Shown here: one piece after another, positions 47,310 to 60,016 of the stretch
Numbering within the stretch: the stretch's first letter is position 1
How the letters are laid out: each line of letters opens with the position of its first letter
From: Rosellinia necatrix
Lineage: Eukaryota; Ascomycota; Sordariomycetes; Xylariales; Xylariaceae
NCBI GenBank assembly: GCA_021209875.1
Contig: JAGYVD010000001.1
Location: 1,612,001-1,676,000 of the forward strand
Reading direction: 5' to 3'
DNA: 64,000 bases
The notes under the pieces: model-generated
What the model saw: the letters and a program-made list of their open reading frames with translations, nothing else
The model's database searches: none
Told to the model about the DNA's origin: nothing
Position numbers and translations under genes: made by a program

Positions 47310-48870
47310 CTTGGTGTGTGGTTGATTCTTCTGTTTTCGTCGCGTGTTTGGGTGTTGACGAGACTGGCTCGAGAATGTCCTAGTCCGTATCAAACGAACG
47401 TGTGTGTGTGTGTGTGTGTGACCGAGGCCGGCGGAATCGATGGAGGGGTGGATGATTCTCAGGGATCAACGGCGTCGCTGTCCAGGTTAAATGCTTGGCT
47501 GCCCCTTCTTATTGTTTTTCTGGAACAAAGAGGGTCAAAGGAATTGTCTATCAAAAGGGGCGGACACAGTCCTTTCTTCCACAGGAAGAAGAATGGGGAA
47601 TAAGAAGGAGATGAATAAACAAGAGGCGAGAAGCGAATAGGCGGTGTGAACGGCAAACCAGAAGCCGACGATACCAGATCAAAGTAGGCGAGTGATGGCG
47701 TTGCTTTATACGAGAAGATCTAGCAGGATGGGGGTAAAGGGTTGGGCAGGCAGCCTCCTTTGGGTCGATGCTTCTTTTACGGTAACTACTCCGAACTACC
47801 TACCTACTCTTGCCATTGCGAGGCCGCCCCTGACTTGCGGCTATGTACTCCACCCATGCAAAAAGCCGGACCGTGCCTGCGTAACCTCAATGGGGCATAT
47901 ATGGTAGTTACCGAATGTAGGTCTGGCAGTCCTCTACTACCTGTTAGTCAGATGGGGCCCCGAGGCTGGAGTGTGCCGTGGCTACCCCATAAGCAAACCC
48001 GTTCGTGACTTCATGCCCGTGAACCAATCATTTTCTTAGCGGGCCTGGGATGGTCTTGTTTTGAAACACCGAGGTCGAATTGCTTTGAGTCGCAACCACG
48101 AAGTCTATTGGACAAACATCGCACACTGAGTCATTAGGAGCGGGGACGCAAAGGGGGGATCAGACGAATAGGGGATGGTAACTGTCTGGTCATCTAGGGC
48201 TGACAGCCGTTATATATTATATATTGTTTTAACTACATGCATCTACCCGGATTACTTTCAATACTTCGGGTCCATGTCAGCTACCCCAACCCTCTCAACC
48301 CATGTGAAATCTGATCCTAGGCGCCTAATAAAACAGAAAAGTGACCCTCGTGGCCGTCAACTTTAAATAGAAATATTATCCATAGCATGTGCACAGCAGA
48401 TGAGTGGCCTATCTCAAAATAAAGAGGTGCTTTGGATGCCCCCTACCTAGGTAGGTAGGTATTCAGTAAGTACCTAACCAGGTAACCTTAGTGCCTGAAG
48501 TGCTTAAGTAAGGCCCACAACATGATTCGGAATAACGAATGACCGATGGCGGGGGTGAAGCGTGCAGCGGGTCTGTCTAGATACCTACCTAGGTAGGTTA
48601 GGTGCCTAGGTAACTATTACCCACCGGAGTTACCCATAACGGTAACTACCTAAAGTGCCTACCCAAAACCAAAGCTCATAGCTATTCACAAAGATCGAGA
48701 CCAAACAGCACAGAATCTTGAATTAAACCATCACCACACCTCACGCTGTCGCGTTACCGAACACCCTATCTATCGTTCCTGTGGCTCACACTTGGCTCTG
48801 GTTCGATTGGCATTCATTTCAGATCAATATTCCCTCGGCCGGCCGACTCTCCCTGTCCCTCCCCGCTAAG
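47310..48870. other. Intergenic with CCTAGGTAGG palindromes, no gene seen
   Basis: Divergent upstream region of the secreted protein and LSM8 genes. It has a (TG)n run at 47399-47420 and palindromic CCTAGGTAGG blocks near 48447 and 48586. No gene is supported. Confidence 0.5.
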
Positions 48871-49330
48871 ATGTCGAATCTTCACACCTACGTCAACAGT
48901 GCGTAAGCTTCTCGATTTCTTGCGCTTTGTCCCCTTCCCGCGTCCTAATCGCGTCGTGCTAGCTTGCCTAACGTGTCTCTAATGGTCACTTAGAAAAGGT
49001 CCTTATCGTGACGGCCGATTCACGCACCCTGGTAGGAAACCTACTGAGCTGCGATCAACAGACCAACCTCGTCAGCAGTCCCCATCCCATGAGCACTTGA
49101 GTAGCTCTCAGGAAGCTAATCATGAAAAATCGTAGGTCCTGGGACAGACAGTTGAGCGTGTCATACGAACCCCCGACGATGACGAGCCGTCTACCATCAT
49201 GCCTTTAGGTCTTTACATAGTGCGGGGAGACAACGTGTGCGTGGTGGGGTTGGTTGACGAATCGCTGGACGATAGCATCAACTGGGAACAAGTGAAAGGT
49301 GCGGCGATTGGCGGTATCAAGCACATATAA
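48871..49330 (+). CDS. LSM8: U6 snRNA-associated Sm-like protein LSm8
   Basis: Three exons (48871-48898, 48994-49070, 49136-49330) give 99 residues, the normal LSm8 length. The protein opens MSNLHTYVNKKVLIVTADSRTL (Sm1 strand region), then QQTNLVLGQTVERV, and the Sm2 motif GLYIVRGDNVCVVG followed by VDESLD, which is characteristic of LSm8. It should form part of the nuclear LSm2-8 ring on the U6 snRNA 3' end and so act in splicing. Introns 1 and 2 sit at positions that split the Sm1 region. The donor of intron 2 (GTCAGC) is not a strong consensus but no alternative keeps the fold. The gene ends 226 bp from the convergent nucleoside hydrolase gene. Confidence 0.9.
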
Positions 49331-49556
49331 CCATATAAACGGGATGGGAAAGGCGAGAACTAGTTCAGCACCGCCCGTGTTGCATTGCTGGCGTTACAGG
49401 AGGGGAAGTGTCTTGATATTTTACGGACCTTTATCTATAGGGTATGCTCTTGGCCAAATGATACCACTGCATCTTGCATTTCGCTGACACCTCTTATGGA
49501 CCCTTTTGCTCTTAAGTCTCACTACCCACCTACTAGAGGCTATTTAGAAATGACCC

Positions 49557-51072
49557 CTAGTCAAATAGAAGCGCCATGAGGTACGGTGCAAATACCTCGT
49601 ACCCCGGGCTACTGACATATCTGTTGATCCTATTTCCCCTCTTCGAGCTCAGCCATCCATCATCGTCTCCCATTATTTCCTCCCTAACCTTCCCATCGGC
49701 ACGCACCCTTCCCCGGCGGTCTGCTACGTGCATGCCATGAGTCCACTGCCCGGCAGTTTCAACACGAATGTCCTCGGGCGCCTCCTTGGCCAGCTTCCAC
49801 TCCGGCCTCGAGCCCGTGAGCATATACCAAATGGTCAGGGGGTCGTGCAATGAGAGGCCGGGCTCCTCTGCGTCTCCGACCATTGTGATGATTTGTCGAA
49901 AGATTCCCTTCATGAAAGTGTTCACCCATGTCCCTAAGGGGCTTCCCGCGGCCACCTGCGGCTCAATCGTATCCACGAAATAGTTCATGTTCAAGAGATG
50001 AGGCGTCGTGATGTCAAGCGGAAATAGACTCAAATTGAGTCGCCTCGATAGTTTCTCCGGATAGGGCGGGAGCGTGGACTTGTCGGTGGGGACCGGGGGC
50101 ATAGTGGAAGAAGGAGTGGGAGAGGTCAGGGCAAACACGCGTGCAGTTGCTACCGCATCAGCAAATGTGTTGAATTCGGCTACTGGCGTGACATTGCCTG
50201 GGACATCAACGGCCCCGCCCATGACAGCAATCTCCTTCACTCTCAAGAACGTTTCGGGATCCTCGGATGCAGCCAGCGCCAAGTTCGTCAACGGTCCCAG
50301 CGCGCATATTGAGACCGTGTCAATGGGCTCCTCTCTCAGGATTCGTAGAATTTCTTGGTGTGCAGGCGCCTTAGAGGGCGTAAAGTATTGGTGGTACGAA
50401 GGCACCTCGGTAAGAGTCGGGCGATCGTGTTTAAACACGGCCTTCCATGTTTCCTCAGGTGATAAGTGAGGATGCTGTCCATATTCATCAGCTATTTGAC
50501 CCAAATCTAGCATCAGGTGATACAAATAATCAACCTACAGCATCATGAACCCCATGCAACCCGTCGGTGCCGTCTAGAATAGCTTGTTAGTCATGATTCA
50601 CGAGGTAAGGTATCGGAAGATCCTAGCAACCTACGAAAGTTATCAGCCATCAAGATCTCATCTTCTAGGGCATGCTCGGGCCCCAAGGCCACGATAGGCT
50701 TGTGAGTCCGTAGTGCCTCAAAACCCAGGGGCTTGCCTTGCGCCTTGCGCCACTCCATCTCATGGTCAAGCACTTTGAAGAGCCCCATGACGTTCCGCGC
50801 GCAGTTCTCCAGCGTCACGTTTCCGTATGTCACCGAGATCATTGCGACCTCGAGATCCTCAGGCGAGGCCGCCAGCGCGAGCAGCATGGCTAAGGTATCA
50901 TCACCGCCTATCATACATGCATGTTAGCGAGGCTCGTTGATGTATTCCGTACCATACCCATATACCAGAACTGGCGATCACCCTGGACTTATTCATGCCC
51001 CTTGCTGCTGATTATAGTAGAAGGGAGCTTACCTGGGTCTGTGTCAATAATGATCTTTCTCTTCGGAGCCAT
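49557..51072 (-). CDS. Inosine-uridine-type nucleoside hydrolase
   Basis: Four exons (51072-51033, 50907-50635, 50573-50539, 50474-49557) give 421 residues. The N-terminus carries the family signature DTDPGGDD at residues 10-17, the calcium and ribose-binding site of IUNH enzymes. HGTDGLHGVHDA is encoded by the 35-bp exon 3, and VSICALGPLTNLALA, AVMGGAVDVPGNVTPVAEFN and HDPLTIWY follow. Members cleave the N-glycosidic bond of ribonucleosides for nucleobase salvage. No signal peptide is present, so it is cytosolic. It is longer than bacterial members (about 310), with an insertion around SPTPSSTMPPVPTDKS. Exon 3 is easily missed by automated prediction because it is short. Confidence 0.88.
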
Positions 51073-53525
51073 TATTGCGAGCTAAACAATGCCAATGGGT
51101 TAAATGCTCTAGCTTTTGTCTACTGGGTGTACGGACGACACTTTTGGAATATATAAAAAGACGAGGAATGGGCGACAGTCGTGCTGCTGATGAGATTGGC
51201 AAAGGGAGCGCAGAGCTGTGAATAGATATACATACAACCTGGGAAGTGAGTCAGTTAGTTAATTGCCAGAGGTAGGTTTGTATGTGCTGCCTACTGAGGG
51301 GCGCGCCCTCCGTCTGGCACCCCGCCGGTCATCAGCGGAGAGCGGGTGAAATGCAGTGCGGAGTGATGGATATCTGTGGGCAACAGACTTTCGGTTCCCT
51401 TTCTTTTTTTTGGACTATCTAACACGCCAATTACACCCATTACCGATTAACAATTCACCCACCGGTACTACCCACCTACGTCCTATACTTAGTGCATATA
51501 TGTAGGTGGCCTACTACCTAAGTATCTAGTACCGGGCACTTATTGTTCTTGATGACTGGCTGATTGACTAACTTACCCAGTAACTAACTATCCAGCCATG
51601 AATGCAAGCCAGGATGATTGGATGCCCGCACCAATCAATACCCTCCAGCAACGGGGTTTCTAGAGTTACATATTGTAGTGGTAGTATTATTAACGTCTAA
51701 TCTAGGTGGCCGTTATAGCCTGCCGAGCTTACACCAACTCACAAATTTGGGTAGGTAGTCGGCATTAGATAGGTAGTGTACCTTGTCCTATCAAAAGTCG
51801 CAAGATTAGTTGAAAAGAATCAGAGCTGACGCCTGCTACCAAAGACAAGATTTATGCACCTGATAGAAAGATGACAACTACTACTTAGGTACCCAAGCAA
51901 ATAGGTAGTAGATAGTTACATGTTTTGGTGATAGTACTAGATAACAGAGCACCATGAATGTTATAACTTATTCTGTTATGTGGCACTACGTCAAGGAACA
52001 GTTGCTAAAAAGACGCATCAGGAAATGGGATGTAGTATATGTATATATAGAGGTGCGGTTTAAGGCATCTGAATTATTACCTACCTACCTACCTCGGTAG
52101 ATATGAAGTATCTACCCATCTCAATAAATCAAGTTGGAAATATCAACCTACCTACCTTAGGTAGGTATGTAGGTACTGTGTATTTACCTAGTAGCAAGGC
52201 AACTAGAGGTAGCTGGAGGTAGAGCTACCTTATAGGTAAGTAAGTACCTAATTATCCCTATTGCAATAACAGAAACAGCGAAAATATGAGAGAACCTGAA
52301 GGCCGTAGAAAACTTTTCACACAAGTAATTAATGTACGTAAGTATTAATTACCCAATTTTGCAACCTGAGGCAGGTAAGCAGATAGGTACTTAAGGCAGC
52401 CTCCATATGATGGTCGAGGTAGGTACCCAGGGGACCTGACTGGGTTGGAGATTGGATGTAAGCATAGAAATAACTAGTTAGCGATTGTTAATTGACTACT
52501 TAGGTAGGGACTACCTAATTGTGGCCAGTGCACTCCAAGTACATAAGCACGTTGCACTGTAAGTACATCTCTCTAGTACCTGCTTAAGGAATCTACCTTC
52601 GGTGATACCTATGTTGTTAAGTAACCACCAACTGTAGACCGTAGGTAGTAGGTGGTCGCTCCCTGTACAACACAGTCCATCCAATCACCAATCAGCGCAT
52701 TCTCCCCAAGAGTGCACTACCTCGGTACCACCTGCTCCATCCATTTTATCCATGCTATCCTCCACTTGCTCAAGCTCGCCCCTGATCTAAGTTGACGACA
52801 GATCACCCTATTCCCATCTCACGTCGCTAAAGTAGATCCGCGAGTCGGTGTTCCCAGCTCGCATACACTGAGTAGTCCTGTCACCATCAACCTAGTTACA
52901 ACCTCCATCTCTATTCAACCCGATCAAACCCGTTCAACCCGCCTCAGTTCGCATCGCATCGCATCGCATCGTTCTTGTCCTGTCCAATCCACCTGACACA
53001 TCGCGGATTGGGACCAGGCAATTAGTTATTAGTTACATCCCATCCTTTGTCTTCTTGGCGGCGGAGGGTCCAGAGCTCTTCTCGGCTGTATCGCGGCCGG
53101 CAATACCTTCACCTCCCTACCGCTGATCTGGCCAGATTTACCATCTTCCAGCTCCAGCACTGCCACAGCCTTAATTGGCCCATTTCCCAACCCGCAATCT
53201 TCACAGAAGTGTTGCATCACAGTTCCACCTAATCCCCCTTTCGCCCTTGAGCCTCACACGATCTGCGAACACCCCTTTACCACTAGCCCGCCCGGGTCAC
53301 CTACAATCTACAGTACCAGTAACGTTTTGTTTCACAGAGCTTGCGTTCCTCCCTGCCTCGATCCTCGATCGTCCCAGTATCGAATCATCTTTGGTTTCGC
53401 AAGCTTCTGCTCCATTTCTACCCCGTTCTTCTAGCCAATTTCCCCGGTTCACTCTCGCGCTCTCTCCGTGATCCCCTCCCTTACGAAGTATACGTCAACG
53501 GGACAGATAGCAATTCTCTGCTACC
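51073..53525. other. 2.4-kb intergenic region dense in CCTA/TAGG repeats
   Basis: No gene is seen. From 51480 to 52660 the DNA is saturated with ACCT/AGGT tetramers in both orientations (for example 52080-52095 and 52145-52175). From 52680 on it becomes C/T-rich, the probable promoter and leader of the downstream gene, with (GCATC)n near 52951-52971. Confidence 0.55.
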
Positions 53526-54752
53526 ATGGATATTCGGAAAGATCATTCAACAATGACCACTATGGGTGGTTATGCCTTGATCGCCGTTGTTATTGGCGTC
53601 TGGTTCTACACCTCGCAGCAAAAAGAACAGAAGCGCCGATCACACGTCATCAAGCAGCCTACTAAAATCAGTGACCGAGACATTGGGGCTGACACCAAGA
53701 AGAAGGCCGAAAAACCCATAAAACCAAAGCCCAAGACCACTCCTGCAGCGGCCTCCGAACGAAGCGAGCCGGCTGTGTCCAAGCCCGAGTATAATCAGGA
53801 GGAGGTGGAAATTGCCGACAAGAAGGCCGACCGAGATTTCGCACGCCAGCTAGCTAATACTCATGCTGGGACAAAGTTCAACAACAAGAAGTCGGACGAG
53901 AAGCGACAGAAGTCTGTGAAACAATCCAAGGCCCAGGAGATCACATCTCAAAGGGTCTCCGCCTCCTCATCCACGACTGGTGATGCCGACGATGATCTAT
54001 CATCCCAGGCCTCTCCCGTTGTTGTCGCCGCCGATAATCATGGAGTTGCTGACATGCTTGAGCCTGTGGCTCCCGGCCCATCCGTTCTCCGTCTCACAGA
54101 TACCGACTCGGCTAAAAAGCCCAAGGAGCGAAAGGCAAAGGCTCCCGAACCCGTCGAGACTAAGAAACAGCGTCAAAACCGTAAGAAGGCAGAGGCGGCC
54201 AAAGCCGCTCGCGAGGAAGACGAGAAGGAACGCAAGGTCAAACTGGAGCAACAAAGACGCACTGCTCGTATCGCTGAGGGCCGAGCTGCCAAAGACGGGT
54301 CTACTTTTATGGATACACAGAATGCCTGGGCTCCCCAAGCTACTGACAGCAGCGCCCCTGTCCAGCTATTGGACACATTCGAGCGGCAACCACAGTCTGG
54401 ATCTTCCAAAGCCCCTGCCTCGGCATCAGTTGCTGCCGCGAAAAAGGCCACATCGGATCCCTGGTCAGGGCTGCCATCAGAAGAGGAACAGCTCGAGATG
54501 ATTCGACAGGAAGACTCATGGAATGAGGTGAAGACTAAGAAGAAGGGCAAGAAGAAGGACGCCGCAGCTGAGAATGCTGCTGCGCCAACCCAATCCACCA
54601 ATGGCAACACTACATCTACTGCCACAGCCAACTCCAAACCGGCTAATGGCATGAAGAAACCTGTTATCACAAGCAGTAGCTCTTCCTTCGCTGCGCTGAC
54701 GCCAGAGGGAGCTGGTGATGATGACGAAGCCGAGCAAGAATGGGATGTATGA
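53526..54752 (+). CDS. Lysine-rich single-pass membrane protein, conserved-hypothetical type
   Basis: Intronless, 408 residues. A short lumenal N-terminus is followed by one membrane helix (about 13-28, GGYALIAVVIGVWFY), then a long charged cytosolic part with KKK/EEE blocks, a predicted coiled coil around residues 215-260 (QRQNRKKAEAAKAAREE...) and a C-terminal motif with WNEVKTKKKGKKK. The end is acidic (DDDEAEQEW). This layout resembles ER-anchored basic proteins that contact ribosomes, but that is inference only. A second in-frame Met at position 10 could be the true start without changing topology. The roughly 800-bp C/T-rich upstream region suggests a long 5' leader and high expression. 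Confidence 0.8.
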   Translation: MDIRKDHSTMTTMGGYALIAVVIGVWFYTSQQKEQKRRSHVIKQPTKISDRDIGADTKKKAEKPIKPKPKTTPAAASERSEPAVSKPEYNQEEVEIADKKADRDFARQLANTHAGTKFNNKKSDEKRQKSVKQSKAQEITSQRVSASSSTTGDADDDLSSQASPVVVAADNHGVADMLEPVAPGPSVLRLTDTDSAKKPKERKAKAPEPVETKKQRQNRKKAEAAKAAREEDEKERKVKLEQQRRTARIAEGRAAKDGSTFMDTQNAWAPQATDSSAPVQLLDTFERQPQSGSSKAPASASVAAAKKATSDPWSGLPSEEEQLEMIRQEDSWNEVKTKKKGKKKDAAAENAAAPTQSTNGNTTSTATANSKPANGMKKPVITSSSSSFAALTPEGAGDDDEAEQEWDV

Positions 54753-55789
54753 TTCGTTTAAGCGAATAGAGCTTGAGGGTCCCTTGAAAATCCCCTTTGT
54801 CACACACAGTCTCCTACCACTTACAGCCCGGCAGATCTGATGCTTTTTCATGTTTAGACCAACGACTGCCTTGTACACCTAGTCCGTGCTGCCGCGCCCC
54901 GCATTGCGCACCGCAAGCATCGGGCGCCTCTGCACTAACATTGCGTTGCAAGTGGGAATTGGATTGATGGATCCAGGCGTACGGTTTCTGGATGCCTCGG
55001 GAAAAGGCAGTGCCAGCCACTCGCCTTGTATTATTGTTTGATTGTTATACACTTTGTTTGCAAGGGGCAATCGTACGGATGCCTATTTGGACTTGCCCCG
55101 CGAATGTCAGTGTGGAATGTCAATGTTCACGCACGCCGCCGCAGCCCAATACAAATTTGCGGCTTGATCAATCCAGCAGCAGCGCGCCTTGCTAACCGGA
55201 TCGCGAACCCACTGCTAACTTCCATCAACAAATTGTGCCAATCCTACCCTTGCCATCTCTCCAGGCAGAAGAGGCTGCACCATCTTTGTTGTCGCTCTGT
55301 TTTGTTTTTCTTTGGGCCATTGAATTATGACCCAAAGCTCTGGGGTTCATGAACCAGCTGCCTAGATGGTTGCGCACCCAAACTCTCATACCGGTTCTGC
55401 TCAACAAGTGGGCGTAAAAATATAGGGGTGTAGTACTAGTACTAAGAGACATTGTTTACAATATCAAATTATCCGTGCCGGTGACTCAGGAAAAGATGTC
55501 CAAAGGGAGCAGTATTTTAAAATAACGACTGTTGTCAAGCCTATATACCTAAAGTACTTGCACCTCTGTCAACTACCAGCATGCAAATGTTTTTGCCAGC
55601 ATCCAGAACCTCTTTAGGTATTTTATATTACAACTTCATAACTGTAATTTCTCCTTCCCGGAATCCCTGATCTGTCGTGTATGCCCAAGATATCAGCAGC
55701 TTTCACACTCATTATTCTACACCAGAAGCAGCACGAGGCTAAAATTGCAAAACACAGGCCAGAATAAGATTAGAAATAAGCCAACCAAG

Positions 55790-55996
55790 TGTCAGGTCTA
55801 ATAATGACCCTGCTAGCTACCACCCGACACCTAGGGTGGTTCTAGTACTGGAAATGGGTGTATATAAGGACCTTCGGGGCCCCCTTGGGTCTTGAAGGGT
55901 TCAGGAATCAATTGTTAACCCTATTGAGCCCTAAATACAACCACCTACGGCCTAGAACATGCCTATCTATTCACTCTGTGATACCTACCCCTGACA
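55790..55996 (+). mobile_element. Solo LTR, copy 2 (207 bp)
   Basis: Begins TGTCA and ends TGACA, a perfect 5-bp terminal inverted repeat, and is flanked by a perfect 5-bp target-site duplication CCAAG (55785-55789 and 55997-56001). TATATAAGG lies 71 bp from the left end. Its own duplication shows it is a separate insertion from copy 3. Confidence 0.9.
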
Positions 55997-57536
55997 CCAA
56001 GCGAGTCACGAGCTCCAAGACCACTAGAAGAAGACCAAGTTAAAAGGCCCAAGGAGATGCACTAGAGGTACCCAAGTAACAACGACTGCCTATAACGCTA
56101 CAGGCCATGTCTTGTTCATTTCGTACGACGCGACTTTATTTATAGCCGCCTTATCATTAGAACATGTTGACCCATATCTACTCGTGGATACTGCAAAACT
56201 CCATATTTGTAGATGCTGTTCAGTATATTTGTTTATTTGTGGGTATTATAATGCTGTGTAATGTTGGCATTTTGCTTGTACGCTAATACTGACTGAAAGC
56301 ATAATAAATATTGACGTGTCGGCCACGCTAATAATACACAGTCAAATGCTCCTGTATCAACAAACATGCTAAAATTTAATCACCGAAGGATAAAGGCAGG
56401 CAAAGATACCCGGCTAACTGTAAAACACCCTTTAAACTTACCTTGGCACTTCAATAAGTGGTGTATCGAGAAGATATATGCCGCTAGCGGGCTGAAATTT
56501 TGTCATATGCAATATTTACTCATCCAAGGACTATTGCATATATAAAGAGTTAAGATAAATATTCCATATTGGCTGCTTATAACAATATAGGAAGATCTAA
56601 CATGGGGAGAATAATATAGATGATGCCGATACTGGAACTCGTCAGACTAGAAATACTTATGTGTGCTCTTGTGCTGGTGTGGGTTTTACAGGACTCACCC
56701 ACCTATTCACTACATTGTCTCCAATTCAAAGCTAGGCCTCCCTGATTAGCGCCACACCCTACTACGTAGGTATTCACTGTAGTGTAAATTAGCCGGTCAC
56801 ATGATTTCGTGGTGTTTTCGTGTGAGTGATCTCAGCTGACTAACCTAAGTCCACCCGCGAGCAAGTGAGCCGGCATCATCGAGACGGCTGCAGGGCACGC
56901 TATTGAAATACGGTGGTGCGTGTGCTTGCTACGGCTGTACGTATTTAGGATGCTTTGTTGCATTATTACTTGGGTTTGCATTAGTAAACTTCTGGTGTTG
57001 GTTAATATCAGCAATTGTCATATTTCATTTAAGTACACCAGAAGAATCTACAGACTCGCAACAAATCTAATAGTGAATCAATGATACCCTGTCTGCTTCT
57101 GACCACCTGTATCATCTCCGATGGGGTAATAATATGGTATCAGTGGCTTTCGATATCGAAAATGGCGTGGGAGAGATGAAAACGACGCAGAAGTAGGGAA
57201 GAACTCACAATATAAACTGCTATATGCAATGGTCCACCGTTTGCCTAATTTTAGAAGTCTCTCGAATTTCTAGCTTCAATTAGGCTCGTTCGTGTCTCTC
57301 AAGGACTATAATTAGGAGATGGGCGTAATTGTTATGGTATGTTTACAAACATGCTCTTCTTTTCTCCACGCCATTAGAGAATGGTTAGGGATGGAGCCTG
57401 GATTCTTGCCCTTGGTTCAACGCCAGGCTGAGAATCCATCCGATGACACGCATACGTAGGTCACATAGCATAATACTGGCAACCCTACGCCATGACGTCT
57501 GTAGTATATTGATGTCTATCGACCCCCAGAATCTCC

Positions 57537-57743
57537 TGTCATGTGTAAAGGGCACATAGCGTGACACTAGTTACCCTATGGAGTAGTTATAGTGGCATAT
57601 TGGTGTATATAAGGGCCAATGGCCTCCTACTTTAGATAGCAGGCCTAAGAATCAATATAATCGATCTCCTCTCGCTATCTACCCACATGCCAAATTTCGC
57701 GCACTTGTGAACAGATCTCGCTCTGGGTTATCGGCACATGACA
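57537..57743 (+). mobile_element. Solo LTR, copy 3 (207 bp)
   Basis: Begins TGTCA and ends TGACA with exactly the length of copy 2. TATATAAGG lies 69 bp from the left end, and the last 40 bases align closely with copy 1. No target duplication is seen (TCTCC on the left, CGAGA on the right), so the flank is mutated or rearranged. Confidence 0.8.
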
Positions 57744-59213
57744 CGAGACTGCTCAAAAGCCGAAACATGCGATACAAATAACAACTTTATTCTCAGAAAA
57801 ACAACCTCCACCCTATCCTAGTAGATACGTTTCCGTTGCTCATTATTAACACCCGGAGTCTAATCACGCGACCAAACTGAGCTAAGTTTTGCCGATGAGA
57901 TGGTTACAACAGCAGACGAAGCGGGCCACGAGCTACATTTCATGACGACGCTTGCGAACAGAGTAATGCAGCGATATCGTAGCGGATATTATCCCTTGCT
58001 CCAGATGGCGTCATCCCCCACATTATTGACAATTTCCTGGGTGGGAACGTGGGGGACGCAGCGTTCTCGGGGCCATATAACCAAAGTTGGTTGCGGCCCG
58101 TGAGTGGGCAAATTTAGCGAGGCCGAATAGGTGGAGTCTAATAGGATACCGAGAGTGGGAATGGTCGTAATGCCCACTAGGTAGTTAATGGAAAGTATAT
58201 TATTTGGGTGCGGGGATCACATGAATCTCTGTTGCTGAGGCGTCGGCATTGCAGGAGGAGAGGTGGTCGTTTTGGGTTGTGACGACAGTCAGGGAGTATC
58301 CATCTAATCATGACGACAGAATGACGCACCAGAAAATTATGTTCCTCCTTGATTCTCTAATTTCTACCCAATACGGCCATCTTGTCCAGGTATGTGAATA
58401 TGCGGGAGTGATGTAAGGAGGTTTGGGAATGCATGCCCGAGTTGGTAGGTGACGAAGATTGACGACAGTGGCATAAGGTGTAGGTAAATAAATCTTATTA
58501 TCATTCGGTGAGATGGTAATACCACAAGGACGCGGAAGAGCGGGGACTCTCAGAATGGGAGGTATTGCTGAAGTTTGGAATCTGTATGCTCACCCAGCGC
58601 AGCGGGAAGGCACGACATATAAAAATATATAGTATGGATATGGCGAAAATAAGGTTTTGTTTTAGTTGTGGAAATAAAATTACATTTAAGTCTATATCTA
58701 GACTAGGTTCCCGGGCTGTCATGCAGAGTGCGGAGACGACACGAAATACAGTATCGGGAACCAATACATGATTGATCCATGTGAGCTACAGGACCATGGG
58801 ACAAGGATGGTTGATGCAACTTGATCTGCATGCCAAGGATGGGGCCAATACATACACTACATCCATATCTAGAGCTCAGAGTGTTATTAGATACAAGTCC
58901 ACTAGTTAAAATCTGGGGCTGACATAGCTCAATCTAGATACCTAGGTAGGTTACTTACGTGCCTACCTAGGGCAAATACTGTACAGGGTTGGACTTTGGA
59001 ATGTACTAATAGAACCGGCGATGTTTATGGCGGATAGTCGTATTCTCTGCACCGTGTATGGGAAGAAGGATAACATGTATTGTTGCGGCCCTTCCCGCTG
59101 GACTGGGATGGAGGGCATCAAAGACACCGAGGACATCAAGGTTGAATGAAGCTTGGCTTGTGATCTCATGTGAAAGTGGTGGACCGGACTTGAAAGGGGT
59201 GTGAACAGAGCAT

Positions 59214-59347
59214 GGACGGACATCAATGACGAACAGCAATGACGGACATCAATGACGGACAGCAATGACGGACAGCAATGACGGACAGCAATGACGGACA
59301 GCAATGACGGACAGCAATGACGGACAGCAATGACGGACAGCAATGAC
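59214..59347. repeat. 13-bp minisatellite, about ten copies
   Basis: Tandem units of GACGGACAGCAAT, with early units carrying CATCAAT or CGAACAG variants and the last six identical. It is open in all minus frames because of its composition and is not a gene. Confidence 0.9.
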
Positions 59348-60007
59348 GATGGATTTTTAAGGTTGTTAGATTACATAGGTAGTATAGGTATTTGTAGGTC
59401 GGTGACATTGGGGCGTTGGATACTCAGTATGTGTCATGATTGGTCTTGGCATGACCCACCTGGGTTAGGTTAGTTGAAATCTTATGCACTTGTGGAGTTA
59501 ATTAACCCCATATTTGGAAGGGGCGTTGACCGTGTATGTGATCAGACCCACCTTTCCAGTCTGTTTCGGGATCTTTAATTACGACATACATACTGATCCT
59601 AGCCTGAACTATCTGCTCCTATCAAACCTCCTTCGTCTGGCCGAATCATGCATATTTCGGCATTGTCATCGGCTTTGTCTCTTCATTCCCTTTGTAAATC
59701 TTACTTTCTTCCTCAAACAACGCTTTGTTAGCCAAATTTATCAGAAGATTAATCCAATTGGCATGTCAATTGTGTGCTGCTCACCCACTGCCCAAACGCT
59801 GAACCCTCCCAAAACACGGTTTGCCCCTTTTGTCGGGCAGACACCTCCGCATATTACACACATCAAGAGCATTAAGCATTAACCTACGGTCGTGTTCGCT
59901 GCGACCGGACCCGGACCTTGTTGCTGTATTTCATGAATCTTACTTTTGACTTCTATTTCTGACGCGTGTTCACATCTCGGGACGAGCATGTGCCAGTGCT
60001 GGGGCTG

Positions 60008-60016
60008 GTATATATA
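60008..60016 (+). promoter_or_regulatory. TATA-like element upstream of the 60.3-kb gene
   Basis: A TATATATAT stretch about 320 bp upstream of the ATG at 60336. A GTAAGT near 60270 and an AG just before the ATG could mark an intron in the leader. Confidence 0.4.

Noticed and set aside
46626..47603. 325-codon + strand frame opposite the secreted protein
   Set aside because: Shadow of a GC-rich coding region. The minus frame has a signal peptide and coherent motifs.
55790..57743. Copies 2 and 3 as the two LTRs of one element with a 1.5-kb interior
   Set aside because: Copy 2 has its own perfect CCAAG duplication on both sides, and the interior has no gag-pol traces.
59214..59347. CRISPR-like array
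   Set aside because: Contiguous 13-bp tandem repeats without spacers, in a fungal genome.
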